This document shows positions 1 through 6,969 of a DNA stretch of 13,885 nucleotides, in pieces. Below the pieces are notes generated by a model, which worked only from the letters and a program-made list of their open reading frames with translations, ran no database searches and was not told the origin of the DNA. The DNA is from an uncultured Lachnospiraceae bacterium. Lineage in GTDB: Bacteria; Bacillota; Clostridia; Lachnospirales; Lachnospiraceae. Position 1 is the stretch's first letter. Each line of letters starts with the position of its first letter. Both the position numbers and the translations under genes were made by a program. The stretch spans positions 1-13,885 of the forward strand of contig CAMWWJ010000054.1 of NCBI GenBank assembly GCA_947177925.1, written 5' to 3'.

Positions 1-1
1 C

Positions 2-181
2 AATATGGCCAATGGCGCATCAAAACAACAGATTTATACAAATATTAATAATGGAAAATATGATGTTCCTGATAAAAAGTAGATGAAATGGGATGGAAAA
101 CCACCGGAAATGATTTGAGGAAATACCACCAGACCCAACTGCTGGAAGGCATTTGGATGGACCAAGGACGACAGCCATTAA
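2..181 (+). pseudogene. Possible decayed C-terminal tail of an unknown gene
   Basis: The reading frame starting at base 2 enters the window already open and runs to a TAG at 80-82. The same frame then continues with protein-like composition past a TGA at 116-118 to a TAA at 179-181. The stretch after the second stop reads GNTTRPNCWKAFGWTKDDSH, rich in Trp, Gly and Pro, which is more protein-like than the other frames. This is what a gene tail broken by two nonsense mutations would look like. Equally, the real gene may simply end at base 82 and the rest be chance. I do not recognise the family. Confidence is low because only a short end is visible. Confidence 0.25.
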
Positions 182-190
182 CAAGCTATA

Positions 191-1255
191 TTAATAAAAC
201 CCCTTCTCCAAAACCTTTTCAAACCATTCCTCAAACCGTCCTTCATTCTCAATCCCAAACCGGACACAATCCCCCATAAGCTTTACAATATCTACATTCA
301 TCCTGCTGGAAAATCCATCAATTCCGGGAACCAGAGAACCATTCATATCCACCAGCCCGCTTCTGGCAGCAGTTTCCATAACATCTTTTTCCAGTTTACC
401 GCTATGAAAAATACGGAAATTCTTTTTCAAATATGCCAAAGCCGCCATCATACCATAACAGCCCCAATCCGATACAGTGGCGGTAATAATATGATCCGCT
501 TTTGAAGCAGCCAAAATCCCCCCTTGACAATCACACCTGCATTGCTTATCATCAGCATAAGGAATATATCTTTTTATATGGTCGGCAATAGTACCCATGC
601 CGATTTCATTACCCAAGTCACCTATCGCTATATTTAAAATCCCTTTTTCCCGAAGCTTATTAAAAAGAATATCTGTCTTTGCCTCCAGTTCCGTTACATT
701 GTTTCCGGTTGCGTTGTGATATTCTCCAGCCTGATTGGCACCGGGAGCTTCGATAGAAATAATTGCTGCGGGAAGCTTATTTTGGCTTATAATCTGCTCA
801 GCTTGTTTTTCCGCAAGAATCGCATCCTTTGAAAAAGGAATGATTCCCATGGAAAAAGGCAGCTTCTCCACATCAACCAGATTTTCATAAAGGTGAAGCC
901 CTACCACCCGAGCACAATTTTCTACAGCAGACTTACAGTCAACAGGACAGATGATTACCGGTTTTGCTTCAAAAGCCTGCACCAGAGAGCGGGCCAGCAG
1001 CATGGAACTTACCATTCCGTCCATTTCAGGAGCCTTATGGGGCATCAGGATAAAGCCTGTAATAATATAGATAAAATCCCCTTTTCCTACTACGGAAATG
1101 AGTTTATCAGCAGCATTTATCGTAAGCGGTCTTCCGGTATAGGCTCTGCTTCCATTATAAAGTATCCGGCATACACCATATCCTCTCGGGTCTAAGTTCA
1201 TAAGCGCATCCAGGTTTTCGCCCATTTGTAAAATTGCCAATTCTTTTTTCGTCAT
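191..1255 (-). CDS. DUF4392 / D-glutamate cyclase-like protein
   Basis: A 354-residue protein resembling the DUF4392 domain, the C-terminal domain of the vertebrate D-glutamate cyclase DGLUCY, which converts D-glutamate to 5-oxo-D-proline. Visible family-type motifs, in order, are TGFILMPHKAPEMDG (residues 66-80), a conserved-looking ISIEAPG (166-172), the Gly-rich GDLGNEIGMG (212-221), a Cys cluster CRCDC (239-243) and VSDWGCYGMMAAL (261-273). It has no signal peptide or membrane segment, so it is probably cytosolic. The ATG at 1255 is preceded, on the minus strand, by AAAGGACT at a normal distance. It is transcribed away from the next gene and stands alone; the hydro-lyase (DUF1445) partner often fused or adjacent in other lineages is not visible. 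The family assignment is recognition by motif; the enzymatic activity is inferred. Confidence 0.7.
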   Translation of the reverse strand: MTKKELAILQMGENLDALMNLDPRGYGVCRILYNGSRAYTGRPLTINAADKLISVVGKGDFIYIITGFILMPHKAPEMDGMVSSMLLARSLVQAFEAKPVIICPVDCKSAVENCARVVGLHLYENLVDVEKLPFSMGIIPFSKDAILAEKQAEQIISQNKLPAAIISIEAPGANQAGEYHNATGNNVTELEAKTDILFNKLREKGILNIAIGDLGNEIGMGTIADHIKRYIPYADDKQCRCDCQGGILAASKADHIITATVSDWGCYGMMAALAYLKKNFRIFHSGKLEKDVMETAARSGLVDMNGSLVPGIDGFSSRMNVDIVKLMGDCVRFGIENEGRFEEWFEKVLEKGFY

Positions 1256-1297
1256 AAAATTTCAGTCCTTTTTGCTTAAAAATCCCTATTTTTATGT

Positions 1298-1326
1298 ATA
1301 TTAGCAAAGTGTGAATAAAATTGCAA
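1298..1326 (-). promoter_or_regulatory. Possible sigma-A promoter for the D-glutamate cyclase-like gene
   Basis: On the minus strand TTGCAA (1321-1326) is followed after 17 bases by TAATAT (1298-1303). Each box matches four of six consensus positions. It lies about 45 bases before the start codon at 1255. This is plausible but only moderate in quality. Confidence 0.35.
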
Positions 1327-1416
1327 TTAAAAGAATTTATGGAAAAGCAATAGGAAAACAAATAGGATTGTGATAAGATATTAGTTACATGAACAAAAGC
1401 TGGAGAGAAGATTGAT

Positions 1417-1833
1417 ATGAAGACAATATATGATTATAAATCCACGATACCATTTAGTCTGCACGATATGATAATATGCAAAATAGAAATGGCCGATGAA
1501 GATATAAGATTATATTTTAAAGATGGTTTTGTGGAACTGAAAGAACCTTATAAACAAGTGGAAGGAGATATCACAATCGAAGGAGTAGATTTAGATTTCT
1601 GTTGTATCCATTTGCTGAGCGAAAATGGTCAATATGGAAACTTTCAAGGAAAGAAAATGACCCTTGCAGAGTTTCTTGATGAATATAGTAATTATGGCTT
1701 TGAAGTGGTTGATGAAATGTATGGATATAATCAAGTGAGTTATTCGGGGTATTTATCACTTCCAAATGTTGAAGATTTAAGAGAAATCCAGATGTCCATA
1801 TATTATACGGGGAGTATCATATATACTACATAG
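1417..1833 (+). CDS. Hypothetical protein, 138 residues, unrecognised
   Basis: An acidic, soluble-looking protein of 138 residues starting at ATG 1417, with GGAGAG at 1402-1407 as ribosome binding site. It has no signal peptide, membrane segment or recognisable catalytic motif. The start MKTIYDYKSTIPFSLHDM and the alternation of short hydrophobic strands with Tyr/Glu/Asp-rich turns suggest a small beta-rich domain. Several aromatic residues cluster in the last third (YGYNQVSYSGYLSL, around 102-115). The gene is noticeably more AT-rich than recQ, which follows 59 bases after its stop, and it stands between two differently oriented housekeeping-type genes, so it may be a recent arrival. Small orphan proteins of this look are often found as immunity-like or phage-linked proteins, but nothing here proves that. 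I am confident it is a gene and have no confident function. Confidence 0.7.
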   Translation: MKTIYDYKSTIPFSLHDMIICKIEMADEDIRLYFKDGFVELKEPYKQVEGDITIEGVDLDFCCIHLLSENGQYGNFQGKKMTLAEFLDEYSNYGFEVVDEMYGYNQVSYSGYLSLPNVEDLREIQMSIYYTGSIIYTT

Positions 1834-1892
1834 CGATAACTTTTTATTTGTGAAAAACTATTTATTAAACTTTGAAAGGAATCCGCACCACT

Positions 1893-4157
1893 ATGAATAA
1901 ATTCCAGGTACTAAAGAAATATTTTGGATATGACAGCTTTAGACAAGGGCAGGAAAGCCTGATTGACAGCATTTTAAATGGACAGGATGTGCTGGGGATC
2001 ATGCCTACCGGAGCGGGCAAGTCTATCTGCTATCAGGTTCCTGCCTTGCTGCTTCCGGGGATTACGCTGGTAATCTCCCCACTGATTTCTCTTATGAAGG
2101 ATCAGGTCCGCGGCTTAAATCAGGCAGGAATCCATGCGGCGTATATTAACAGCTCGCTAACTGAAAATCAGATTTCCATGGCGCTTACCAATGCGGGGAA
2201 GGGGCAATATAAAATTATTTACGTGGCACCGGAACGGCTGGAGACCTACTCATTTCTGGAATTTGCCCTGAATGCCCCTATTTCCATGATTACAGTGGAC
2301 GAGGCACATTGCATTTCCCAGTGGGGACAGGATTTCAGGCCGAGCTATATGAATATTGTAAAGCTGGTTTCCAAGCTTTCCAAAAGACCAATTGTAAGCG
2401 CTTTTACCGCAACGGCTACCACAAATGTAAAAGAAGATATTATATGTGTACTGGGGTTAGCAAATCCTAATGTGCTGGTTACGGGATTTGACAGGAAAAA
2501 TTTATATTTTGAAGTAAAAGCCCCGAAGAAAAAGGATGAAGAACTGGTTTCTTATGTAAAGGAGCACCAGGGAGAAAGTGGCATAGTCTATTGTGCTACC
2601 AGAAAAAATGTAGAAAGTGTTTATGAGCTTTTGCTCAGCCAGGGTGTGAGAGTTACCAAATATCATGCGGGACTGACCAATGAGGAAAGAAAGGTCAATC
2701 AGGATGCGTTTATCTATGATGACAAACCGGTAGTGGTGGCGACCAATGCCTTTGGGATGGGAATTGACAAATCCAACGTGCGATATGTAGTCCATTACAA
2801 CATGCCCCAGAGCATGGAAAACTATTATCAGGAAGCGGGAAGAGCAGGCCGGGATGGAGAAAAAGCAGACTGTGTATTGCTGTATTCTCCCCAGGACGTT
2901 ATGATAAACCAGTTCTTGTTAGATAACAAGGAAGTGCGCCGGGACATGGAGGAGGATGAAATCAGGGCAGTCAAAGAACGGGACGTACAAAGGCTCAGGG
3001 ATATGACCTATTACTGCACCACCAAGGAATGCCTGCGTAGCCATATTCTGCGCTATTTTGGGGAAAATGTGTATTCCGGCTGCGGAAATTGTTCCAACTG
3101 CCTTACTGAATATGAAGAAATTGATGTAACGGATATGTGTATTCAGGTAATCAAAGCCATATTGGAAACGAGGCAGAGATTTGGCATTAACGTAATCGTT
3201 GGAATGCTCCGGGGAGAAAGGAAGGCAAAGCTGCTTTCCTATCGGCTGGATGAGCTGCAAAATTATGGCGCCTTAAAGGAGGTTTCCGAAAGCCGTTTAA
3301 AGCAGGTGATCAATGAAATGCTGATAAAGGGCATTCTGCAGGCAACGGAGGATAAGTATGCTCTGTTAAAGTGCAGTGAAAAGGCAGATGAAGTATTAAA
3401 GGGAAGTTATAGGATTCAGATGAAGATTTCAGAAGAACAGGAAAAGAAAAGGACTTCCCAAAAGAAAAGGACTTCAGATGTGCTCACCTCCAAAGGAATG
3501 GATCTGTTTGAAAGGCTTCGTGAAGTGCGGGCAGGCTTGGCAAGGGAGGAAGCGCTGCCGCCATATATTATCGGGTCGGATAAGACGTTGATTGATATGT
3601 GCATAAAGCTTCCCTTTACAAAGGAAGAAATGCTGAATGTAAGCGGAATCGGGGAAAATAAGTATCATAAATACGGACAGCAGTTCATTCGGGCAATCAA
3701 AGAATTTATGAATGGAGAAAAGGAACAGCTTTATTTTGAACCGGTTCATGAGGAAGCGGAAAGAAACGATTCCATCAGCCTTTTTGACAAGCCGGAAAAA
3801 AGAAACAAGAAGAAGGAAAACTTCCGCCTGACACCGGAAATGACAGAACGGATTGTTTATTTACCGGAATGCACCATAACAGAATTGTCCAACCAGCTCA
3901 ATAAACTGCGTGATGAAAAAACAATGAAAAAAACCTCGGGCGCCGCTATTAGCAGAATGCTGATTAGCCGTGGCTATCTGGAAGAGAGATTTATAGACGG
4001 TATCTGGAGAAAAGTCATTTTGGAAAAAGGAAAAGAAATAGGAATTTTCCCCAAAGTTAAAATCAGCGAAAAAGGAAACGAATATGAGGTGCTTTTTTAT
4101 AGTGAAGGAGCACAGAGAAGGGTTGTAGAGATGATTAAAGAAGAGGTTCTCGTATAA
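1893..4157 (+). CDS. recQ: ATP-dependent DNA helicase RecQ with C-terminal extension
   Basis: A RecQ-family 3'-5' DNA helicase acting in recombination and fork repair. Using ATG 1893 the protein has 754 residues. An in-frame TTG at 1872 lies upstream of, and overlaps, the ribosome binding site GAAAGGA (1874-1880), so ATG 1893 is preferred. Walker A PTGAGKS is at 38-44, the DEAH box (RecQ variant, followed by CISQWGQDFRPSY) at 136-152, and motif VI QEAGRAGRDG at 313-322. Zinc ligands Cys380, 397, 400 and 403 are followed by a winged-helix RQC region (about 408-500) and an HRDC domain (about 534-612) containing the helix-hairpin-like VSGIGENKYHKYG. A basic linker (about 636-643) leads to about 110 extra residues (643-754) with a winged-helix look, beyond the roughly 600 residues of classical RecQ. 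It is intact, with all helicase motifs present. Confidence 0.95.
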   Translation: MNKFQVLKKYFGYDSFRQGQESLIDSILNGQDVLGIMPTGAGKSICYQVPALLLPGITLVISPLISLMKDQVRGLNQAGIHAAYINSSLTENQISMALTNAGKGQYKIIYVAPERLETYSFLEFALNAPISMITVDEAHCISQWGQDFRPSYMNIVKLVSKLSKRPIVSAFTATATTNVKEDIICVLGLANPNVLVTGFDRKNLYFEVKAPKKKDEELVSYVKEHQGESGIVYCATRKNVESVYELLLSQGVRVTKYHAGLTNEERKVNQDAFIYDDKPVVVATNAFGMGIDKSNVRYVVHYNMPQSMENYYQEAGRAGRDGEKADCVLLYSPQDVMINQFLLDNKEVRRDMEEDEIRAVKERDVQRLRDMTYYCTTKECLRSHILRYFGENVYSGCGNCSNCLTEYEEIDVTDMCIQVIKAILETRQRFGINVIVGMLRGERKAKLLSYRLDELQNYGALKEVSESRLKQVINEMLIKGILQATEDKYALLKCSEKADEVLKGSYRIQMKISEEQEKKRTSQKKRTSDVLTSKGMDLFERLREVRAGLAREEALPPYIIGSDKTLIDMCIKLPFTKEEMLNVSGIGENKYHKYGQQFIRAIKEFMNGEKEQLYFEPVHEEAERNDSISLFDKPEKRNKKKENFRLTPEMTERIVYLPECTITELSNQLNKLRDEKTMKKTSGAAISRMLISRGYLEERFIDGIWRKVILEKGKEIGIFPKVKISEKGNEYEVLFYSEGAQRRVVEMIKEEVLV

Positions 4158-4169
4158 CAGAAAAAATTT

Positions 4170-4213
4170 AGGGATATGAAAAAAATCTATATTCATATTC
4201 TTATTCCCTTTTT
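4170..4213 (+). terminator. Possible recQ terminator
   Basis: Twelve bases after the recQ stop, AGGGA-TATGAA (4170-4180) can pair with TTCATA (4192-4197) and TCCCT (4205-4209), leaving a seven-base bulge, and is followed by five Ts (4209-4213). The stem is weak and bulged, and it overlaps the spoIIID promoter, so this is only a candidate. Confidence 0.3.
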
Positions 4214-4221
4214 CATACATT
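4193..4221 (+). promoter_or_regulatory. Sigma-E promoter of spoIIID
   Basis: TCATATT (4193-4199), a 14-base spacer and CATACATT (4214-4221) match the sporulation sigma-E consensus (ATATT-type -35, 13-15 bases, CATACA-T -10). The expected start of transcription, around 4228-4230, leaves a short leader before the ribosome binding site at 4237-4242. In Bacillus subtilis spoIIID is transcribed by sigma-E in the mother cell, so context and sequence agree. Confidence 0.75.
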
Positions 4222-4251
4222 GTAAAAAATGTGTTCGAGGGGATTTTTTTC

Positions 4252-4509
4252 TTGAAAGAATATATTGAAGAAAGAGCAATCAACATTGCCAATTATATCA
4301 TTGAACAAAATGCCACCGTAAGGCAGACTGCCAAGGAATTCGGCATCAGCAAAAGCACCGTCCATAAGGATGTGACCGAAAGGCTTATGTCCATTAATCC
4401 CACTCTTGCCAAGAGTGCCAGAAAGGTGCTGGATGTGAATAAATCCGAAAGACATATCAGAGGCGGGCTTGCAACAAGAGAAAAATACTTACATAGCCAT
4501 GACTGTTAA
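4252..4509 (+). CDS. spoIIID: Sporulation transcriptional regulator SpoIIID
   Basis: SpoIIID, a small mother-cell DNA-binding protein that activates or represses many sigma-E genes and helps switch to sigma-K. The protein is 85 residues from TTG 4252. That start gives (M)KEYIEERAINIANYI, which lines up with the known SpoIIID N-terminus, and GAGGGG at 4237-4242 sits nine bases upstream. The further upstream GTG at 4231 would add seven residues and place the ribosome binding site inside the gene, so it is rejected. The helix-turn-helix is AKEFGISKSTVHKDVTERL (about residues 27-45). The C-terminal basic patch includes KSERHIRGGLATREKY, also typical of the family. It lies between recQ and a MATE exporter with its own sigma-E promoter, so it is probably monocistronic. 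Its presence marks the host as an endospore former. Confidence 0.95.
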   Translation: MKEYIEERAINIANYIIEQNATVRQTAKEFGISKSTVHKDVTERLMSINPTLAKSARKVLDVNKSERHIRGGLATREKYLHSHDC

Positions 4510-4514
4510 AGCTA

Positions 4515-4543
4515 TTTACATTGGGAAAAATTAAGGATACAAT
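4515..4543 (+). promoter_or_regulatory. Sigma-A promoter for the MATE gene
   Basis: TTTACA (4515-4520), a 17-base spacer and TACAAT (4538-4543); each box matches five of six consensus bases. Transcription would begin near 4550, at the foot of the hairpin at 4553-4605, giving a leader of about 93 bases before the start codon at 4643. Confidence 0.55.
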
Positions 4544-4552
4544 AATATACAG

Positions 4553-4605
4553 ATGAAAAATCGGAATTGTTATTTTTAGAAATAAATAACAATTTCCGGT
4601 TTCAT
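4553..4605 (+). repeat. Long AT-rich inverted repeat, spoIIID-MATE intergenic
   Basis: ATGAAA (4553-4558) pairs with TTTCAT (4600-4605), CGGAA (4562-4566) with TTCCG (4594-4598), and TTGTTATTT (4567-4575) with AAATAACAA (4584-4592). That gives about 20 pairs with small bulges and an eight-base loop. It could be the spoIIID terminator (bidirectional, with weak U-rich tails) or, given the promoter just upstream, a 5' stem-loop of the MATE transcript that protects or regulates it. The sequence alone does not decide. Confidence 0.6.
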
Positions 4606-4642
4606 GTTAATTTACAAATAGAAACAGGAACAAGGGATAAAA

Positions 4643-5989
4643 ATGCTTTATACGAATAAGGACTTAGTAAAACTGATCATTCCACTGATTATCGAGCAGG
4701 TTCTGATCATGCTGGTAGGAATGGTGGATGTAATGATGATATCCAGGGTGGGGGAAGCAGCAGTCTCCGGAGTATCCCTGGTAGACACGGTAAATGTACT
4801 TATTATTAACATATTTACGGCACTGGCTACAGGCGGAGCAGTTGTGGCAGGACATTTTCTTGGACAGAAAAACAAGGAAAGAGCCTGTGATGCTGCCTGG
4901 CAGCTGGTGTTGTTTTCATTTCTGTCTTCCATGGTGGTAATGTTGATTTTTCTTGGCGTACATGATTTAATACTCAAATATGTTTTTGGGAAAATCGAAC
5001 CGGATGTATACGGAAATGCCAAAATCTATCTGATCATTACGGCGCTTTCCATTGTGCCCCTGTCTGTGTATAATGCAACAGCAGCAATTTTCCGGTCGGT
5101 GAATAAGGCAATGATAACCATGTTGATTTCTCTTATGATGAATGCACTTAATATCGGGGGAAATTATCTGCTGATTTATGTAATTCCAATGGGAGTAAAA
5201 GGAGCGGCCATTTCCACCACTCTTTCCAGAACGGCAGCAGCCATAGTGGGAATGCTGCTATTGTTTCAGAAAAAAAGGGAAATTCATTTTAACGGACATA
5301 TAACGTGGAGAATGAAGCCGGACATCATCAAAAAGATTTTGTATGTAGGGCTTCCAAACGGATTGGAGAACAGTCTGTTCCAGCTTGGAAAAATACTGGT
5401 GCTCAGTCTGGTTTCCACCCTGGGTACTTATGCCATAGCCGCCAATGCAGTAGCGGGAACAGTGGCCATGTTCAATGTTCTGCCCGGTATGGCTATTAAC
5501 TATGCCATTCTTTCCATCGCTTCCTACTGTGTAGGTGCCGGAGAGATGGAGCAGGTAAAATATTATACGAAGAAGCTGATTTTTATTATTTACGGGGCAA
5601 TGTGGGTATTGTCCATCGGGATTATCTTTGGAGTGGATCATATTTTGAACCTGTATCATTTAACGGCGGAAAGTGCCCCCCTTACCGCTCAGGTAGTCCG
5701 TTTTCATGCCATTATGGCTATGTTTTTCTGGGCGCCGTCCTTTTCCATAACCAATATGCTGCGTGCAGCAGGAGACGTGATTTATCCCACAATTATTTCG
5801 GCGGTTTCCATGTGGGTATTCCGGATTGGAAGCGCTTATCTGCTTTGCGGATATTTTCATATGGGGCTTATGGGTGTGTGGATTGCCATGGTGATTGACT
5901 GGATTTTCCGGGCAGCATGTTTCCTGTTCCGGTATAAGCAGGGAAGATGGCAGTATGTTTACCGGAAGAAGGACAAAGAGTTAGTTTAA
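4643..5989 (+). CDS. MATE family multidrug/Na+ (H+) antiporter
   Basis: A 448-residue integral membrane protein of the MATE exporter family, which expels drugs or metabolites using a sodium or proton gradient. The length and the roughly twelve hydrophobic segments in two homologous halves fit the family. The first helix carries the typical PLIIEQVLIMLVGMVDVMMISRVG (about residues 14-37), and the second half starts near LYVGLPNGLENSLFQLGK (about 231-248) with the equivalent motif. The C-terminus is basic (YKQGRWQYVYRKKDKELV), consistent with a cytoplasmic tail. ATG 4643 is preceded by AGGAACAAGGG. It has its own likely promoter at 4515-4543. Substrate and coupling ion cannot be told from the sequence. 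No local regulator gene is seen beside it. Confidence 0.92.
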   Translation: MLYTNKDLVKLIIPLIIEQVLIMLVGMVDVMMISRVGEAAVSGVSLVDTVNVLIINIFTALATGGAVVAGHFLGQKNKERACDAAWQLVLFSFLSSMVVMLIFLGVHDLILKYVFGKIEPDVYGNAKIYLIITALSIVPLSVYNATAAIFRSVNKAMITMLISLMMNALNIGGNYLLIYVIPMGVKGAAISTTLSRTAAAIVGMLLLFQKKREIHFNGHITWRMKPDIIKKILYVGLPNGLENSLFQLGKILVLSLVSTLGTYAIAANAVAGTVAMFNVLPGMAINYAILSIASYCVGAGEMEQVKYYTKKLIFIIYGAMWVLSIGIIFGVDHILNLYHLTAESAPLTAQVVRFHAIMAMFFWAPSFSITNMLRAAGDVIYPTIISAVSMWVFRIGSAYLLCGYFHMGLMGVWIAMVIDWIFRAACFLFRYKQGRWQYVYRKKDKELV

Positions 5990-5995
5990 ACTAAC
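5980..5995. repeat. 16-bp perfect palindrome over the MATE stop codon
   Basis: GTTAGTTTAAACTAAC is fully self-complementary and spans the end of the MATE gene. It has no spacer, so it is more like a protein-binding site than a terminator. It may be chance. Confidence 0.35.
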
Positions 5996-6035
5996 CATAG
6001 TAAATTACTGCAGACGGCCTGTATGGATTGCATAT

Positions 6036-6050
6036 TGCAAAAAATTTGCA
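6036..6050. repeat. Palindrome TGCAAA-AAA-TTTGCA upstream of nth
   Basis: A 15-base inverted repeat with perfect six-base arms, 11 bases before the nth start codon and overlapping the region where transcript or ribosome entry would occur. It could be an operator; nothing else supports this. Confidence 0.3.
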
Positions 6051-6061
6051 TGTAAGGAAGC

Positions 6062-6751
6062 ATGAGAAAGGAACAGATAAAATTGACTCAGATACACAAG
6101 AATAACGTGCAGGAAGTATTAAGGAAGCTGGATGAAATTTACGGCACTACAAAGGAAGGATTTTACCATCAACAGGACTGGCAGCTTCTGATTGCCATTA
6201 TGCTAAGCGCCCAAAGTACGGACAAGCAGGTGGATGAGGTGCTCCCGGCACTGTTTCAGAGGTATGTGGATGTAGGGGATATGGCAGAAGCTCCGGTTGA
6301 GGAAATTGAAAGCTATATCCACTCTATCGGCCTGTATAAAAATAAAGCAAAAAATAGCAAGCTTTGCTGTCAGCAGATTGTAGAACAATATAACGGTCAG
6401 GTGCCGGATACGATGGAAAAGCTACTTACTCTGGCAGGCGTGGGAAGGAAAACCGCAAATCTGTTTTTGTCAGATGCCCATGGAATTCCGGGAATTACGG
6501 TGGATACTCATGTCTTCCGTATTGCCAGAAGGCTTGGATGGGCAAAAGGGAAGAATCCCCTTCAGGTAGAAGAAGAGCTTCAAAAGGTGCTGCCTGAGGA
6601 GCATTGGATTCGGATTAACTTTCAGTTGATCTATCATGGCAGGGCAATCTGTACGTCCAGAAAGGCTCATTGTGAGAAATGTCCGCTGGAGCAGTTTTGT
6701 CCGAAGATTGATACGGATAAAACAGGCAATGGACAGACTGAAAAGCTATGA
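6062..6751 (+). CDS. nth: Endonuclease III (DNA glycosylase/AP lyase)
   Basis: Endonuclease III, a base-excision repair enzyme that removes oxidised pyrimidines and cleaves at abasic sites. The 229-residue protein has the helix-hairpin-helix LAGVGRKTAN (124-133) with catalytic Lys130, the catalytic Asp148 in VDTHVFRI, and the [4Fe-4S] ligands Cys197, 204, 207 and 213 in the exact C-X6-C-X2-C-X5-C spacing. ATG 6062 follows AAGGAAG (6054-6060), slightly close but usable. The C-terminus has about 16 residues after the last Cys. It lies 72 bases after the MATE gene and may be in the same transcript or have its own start. All catalytic residues are present, so it should be active. MutY is excluded by the catalytic Lys and the short length. 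Confidence 0.95.
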   Translation: MRKEQIKLTQIHKNNVQEVLRKLDEIYGTTKEGFYHQQDWQLLIAIMLSAQSTDKQVDEVLPALFQRYVDVGDMAEAPVEEIESYIHSIGLYKNKAKNSKLCCQQIVEQYNGQVPDTMEKLLTLAGVGRKTANLFLSDAHGIPGITVDTHVFRIARRLGWAKGKNPLQVEEELQKVLPEEHWIRINFQLIYHGRAICTSRKAHCEKCPLEQFCPKIDTDKTGNGQTEKL

Positions 6752-6870
6752 GGAAAATTAAGCGGGAATTAGAGCCGGGGAATCAAAATGAGGGAATGGA
6801 AATTATTTTGACAAGATATATGCCCATCCTTTATAATGAAGGGCAGATAGAAAAGGGCAGAAATTTATAA
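6748..6870 (+). CDS. Doubtful 40-codon ORF overlapping the nth stop
   Basis: An ORF starts at ATG 6748, overlapping the nth stop by the ATGA arrangement typical of translational coupling, and encodes MRKIKRELEPGNQNEG and onwards to 40 residues. The ribosome binding site is weak. The second half is exactly where the perfect guaA promoter (6808-6837) lies, which argues the DNA is regulatory and the ORF is chance. Listed because the overlap is tidy and it fills the gap before guaA. Confidence 0.2.
   Translation: MRKIKRELEPGNQNEGMEIILTRYMPILYNEGQIEKGRNL
6808..6837 (+). promoter_or_regulatory. Perfect-consensus sigma-A promoter of guaA
   Basis: TTGACA (6808-6813), an 18-base spacer and TATAAT (6832-6837): both boxes are perfect matches. 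Transcription should start near 6844, leaving a guaA leader of about 125 bases. No purine-riboswitch core could be recognised in that leader. Confidence 0.8.
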
Positions 6871-6910
6871 GAATCTATAAGAATATGTAGAAATATATAA
6901 CATATATAAG
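6861..6910 (+). repeat. Degenerate 10-bp tandem repeat in the guaA leader
   Basis: Five successive decamers (6861-6910) read as variants of gAATaTaTAA, for example GAATCTATAA, GAATATGTAG and AAATATATAA. The period matches one helical turn. It is AT-rich and could be a bendable tract, a protein-binding array, or low-complexity drift. Confidence 0.45.
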
Positions 6911-6969
6911 CCCGCAGACAAGTATAGCTATAAAAATACAAACCACATAATATGGAATAGGAGGAAGCT

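Noticed and set aside
88..279. 63-residue plus-strand ORF at the left edge
   Set aside because: Overlaps the 3' end of the well-supported cyclase-like gene on the other strand and lacks a good ribosome binding site; composition is not protein-like.
6838..6969. Purine riboswitch in the guaA leader
   Set aside because: Looked for the conserved three-way junction core and did not find it by eye.
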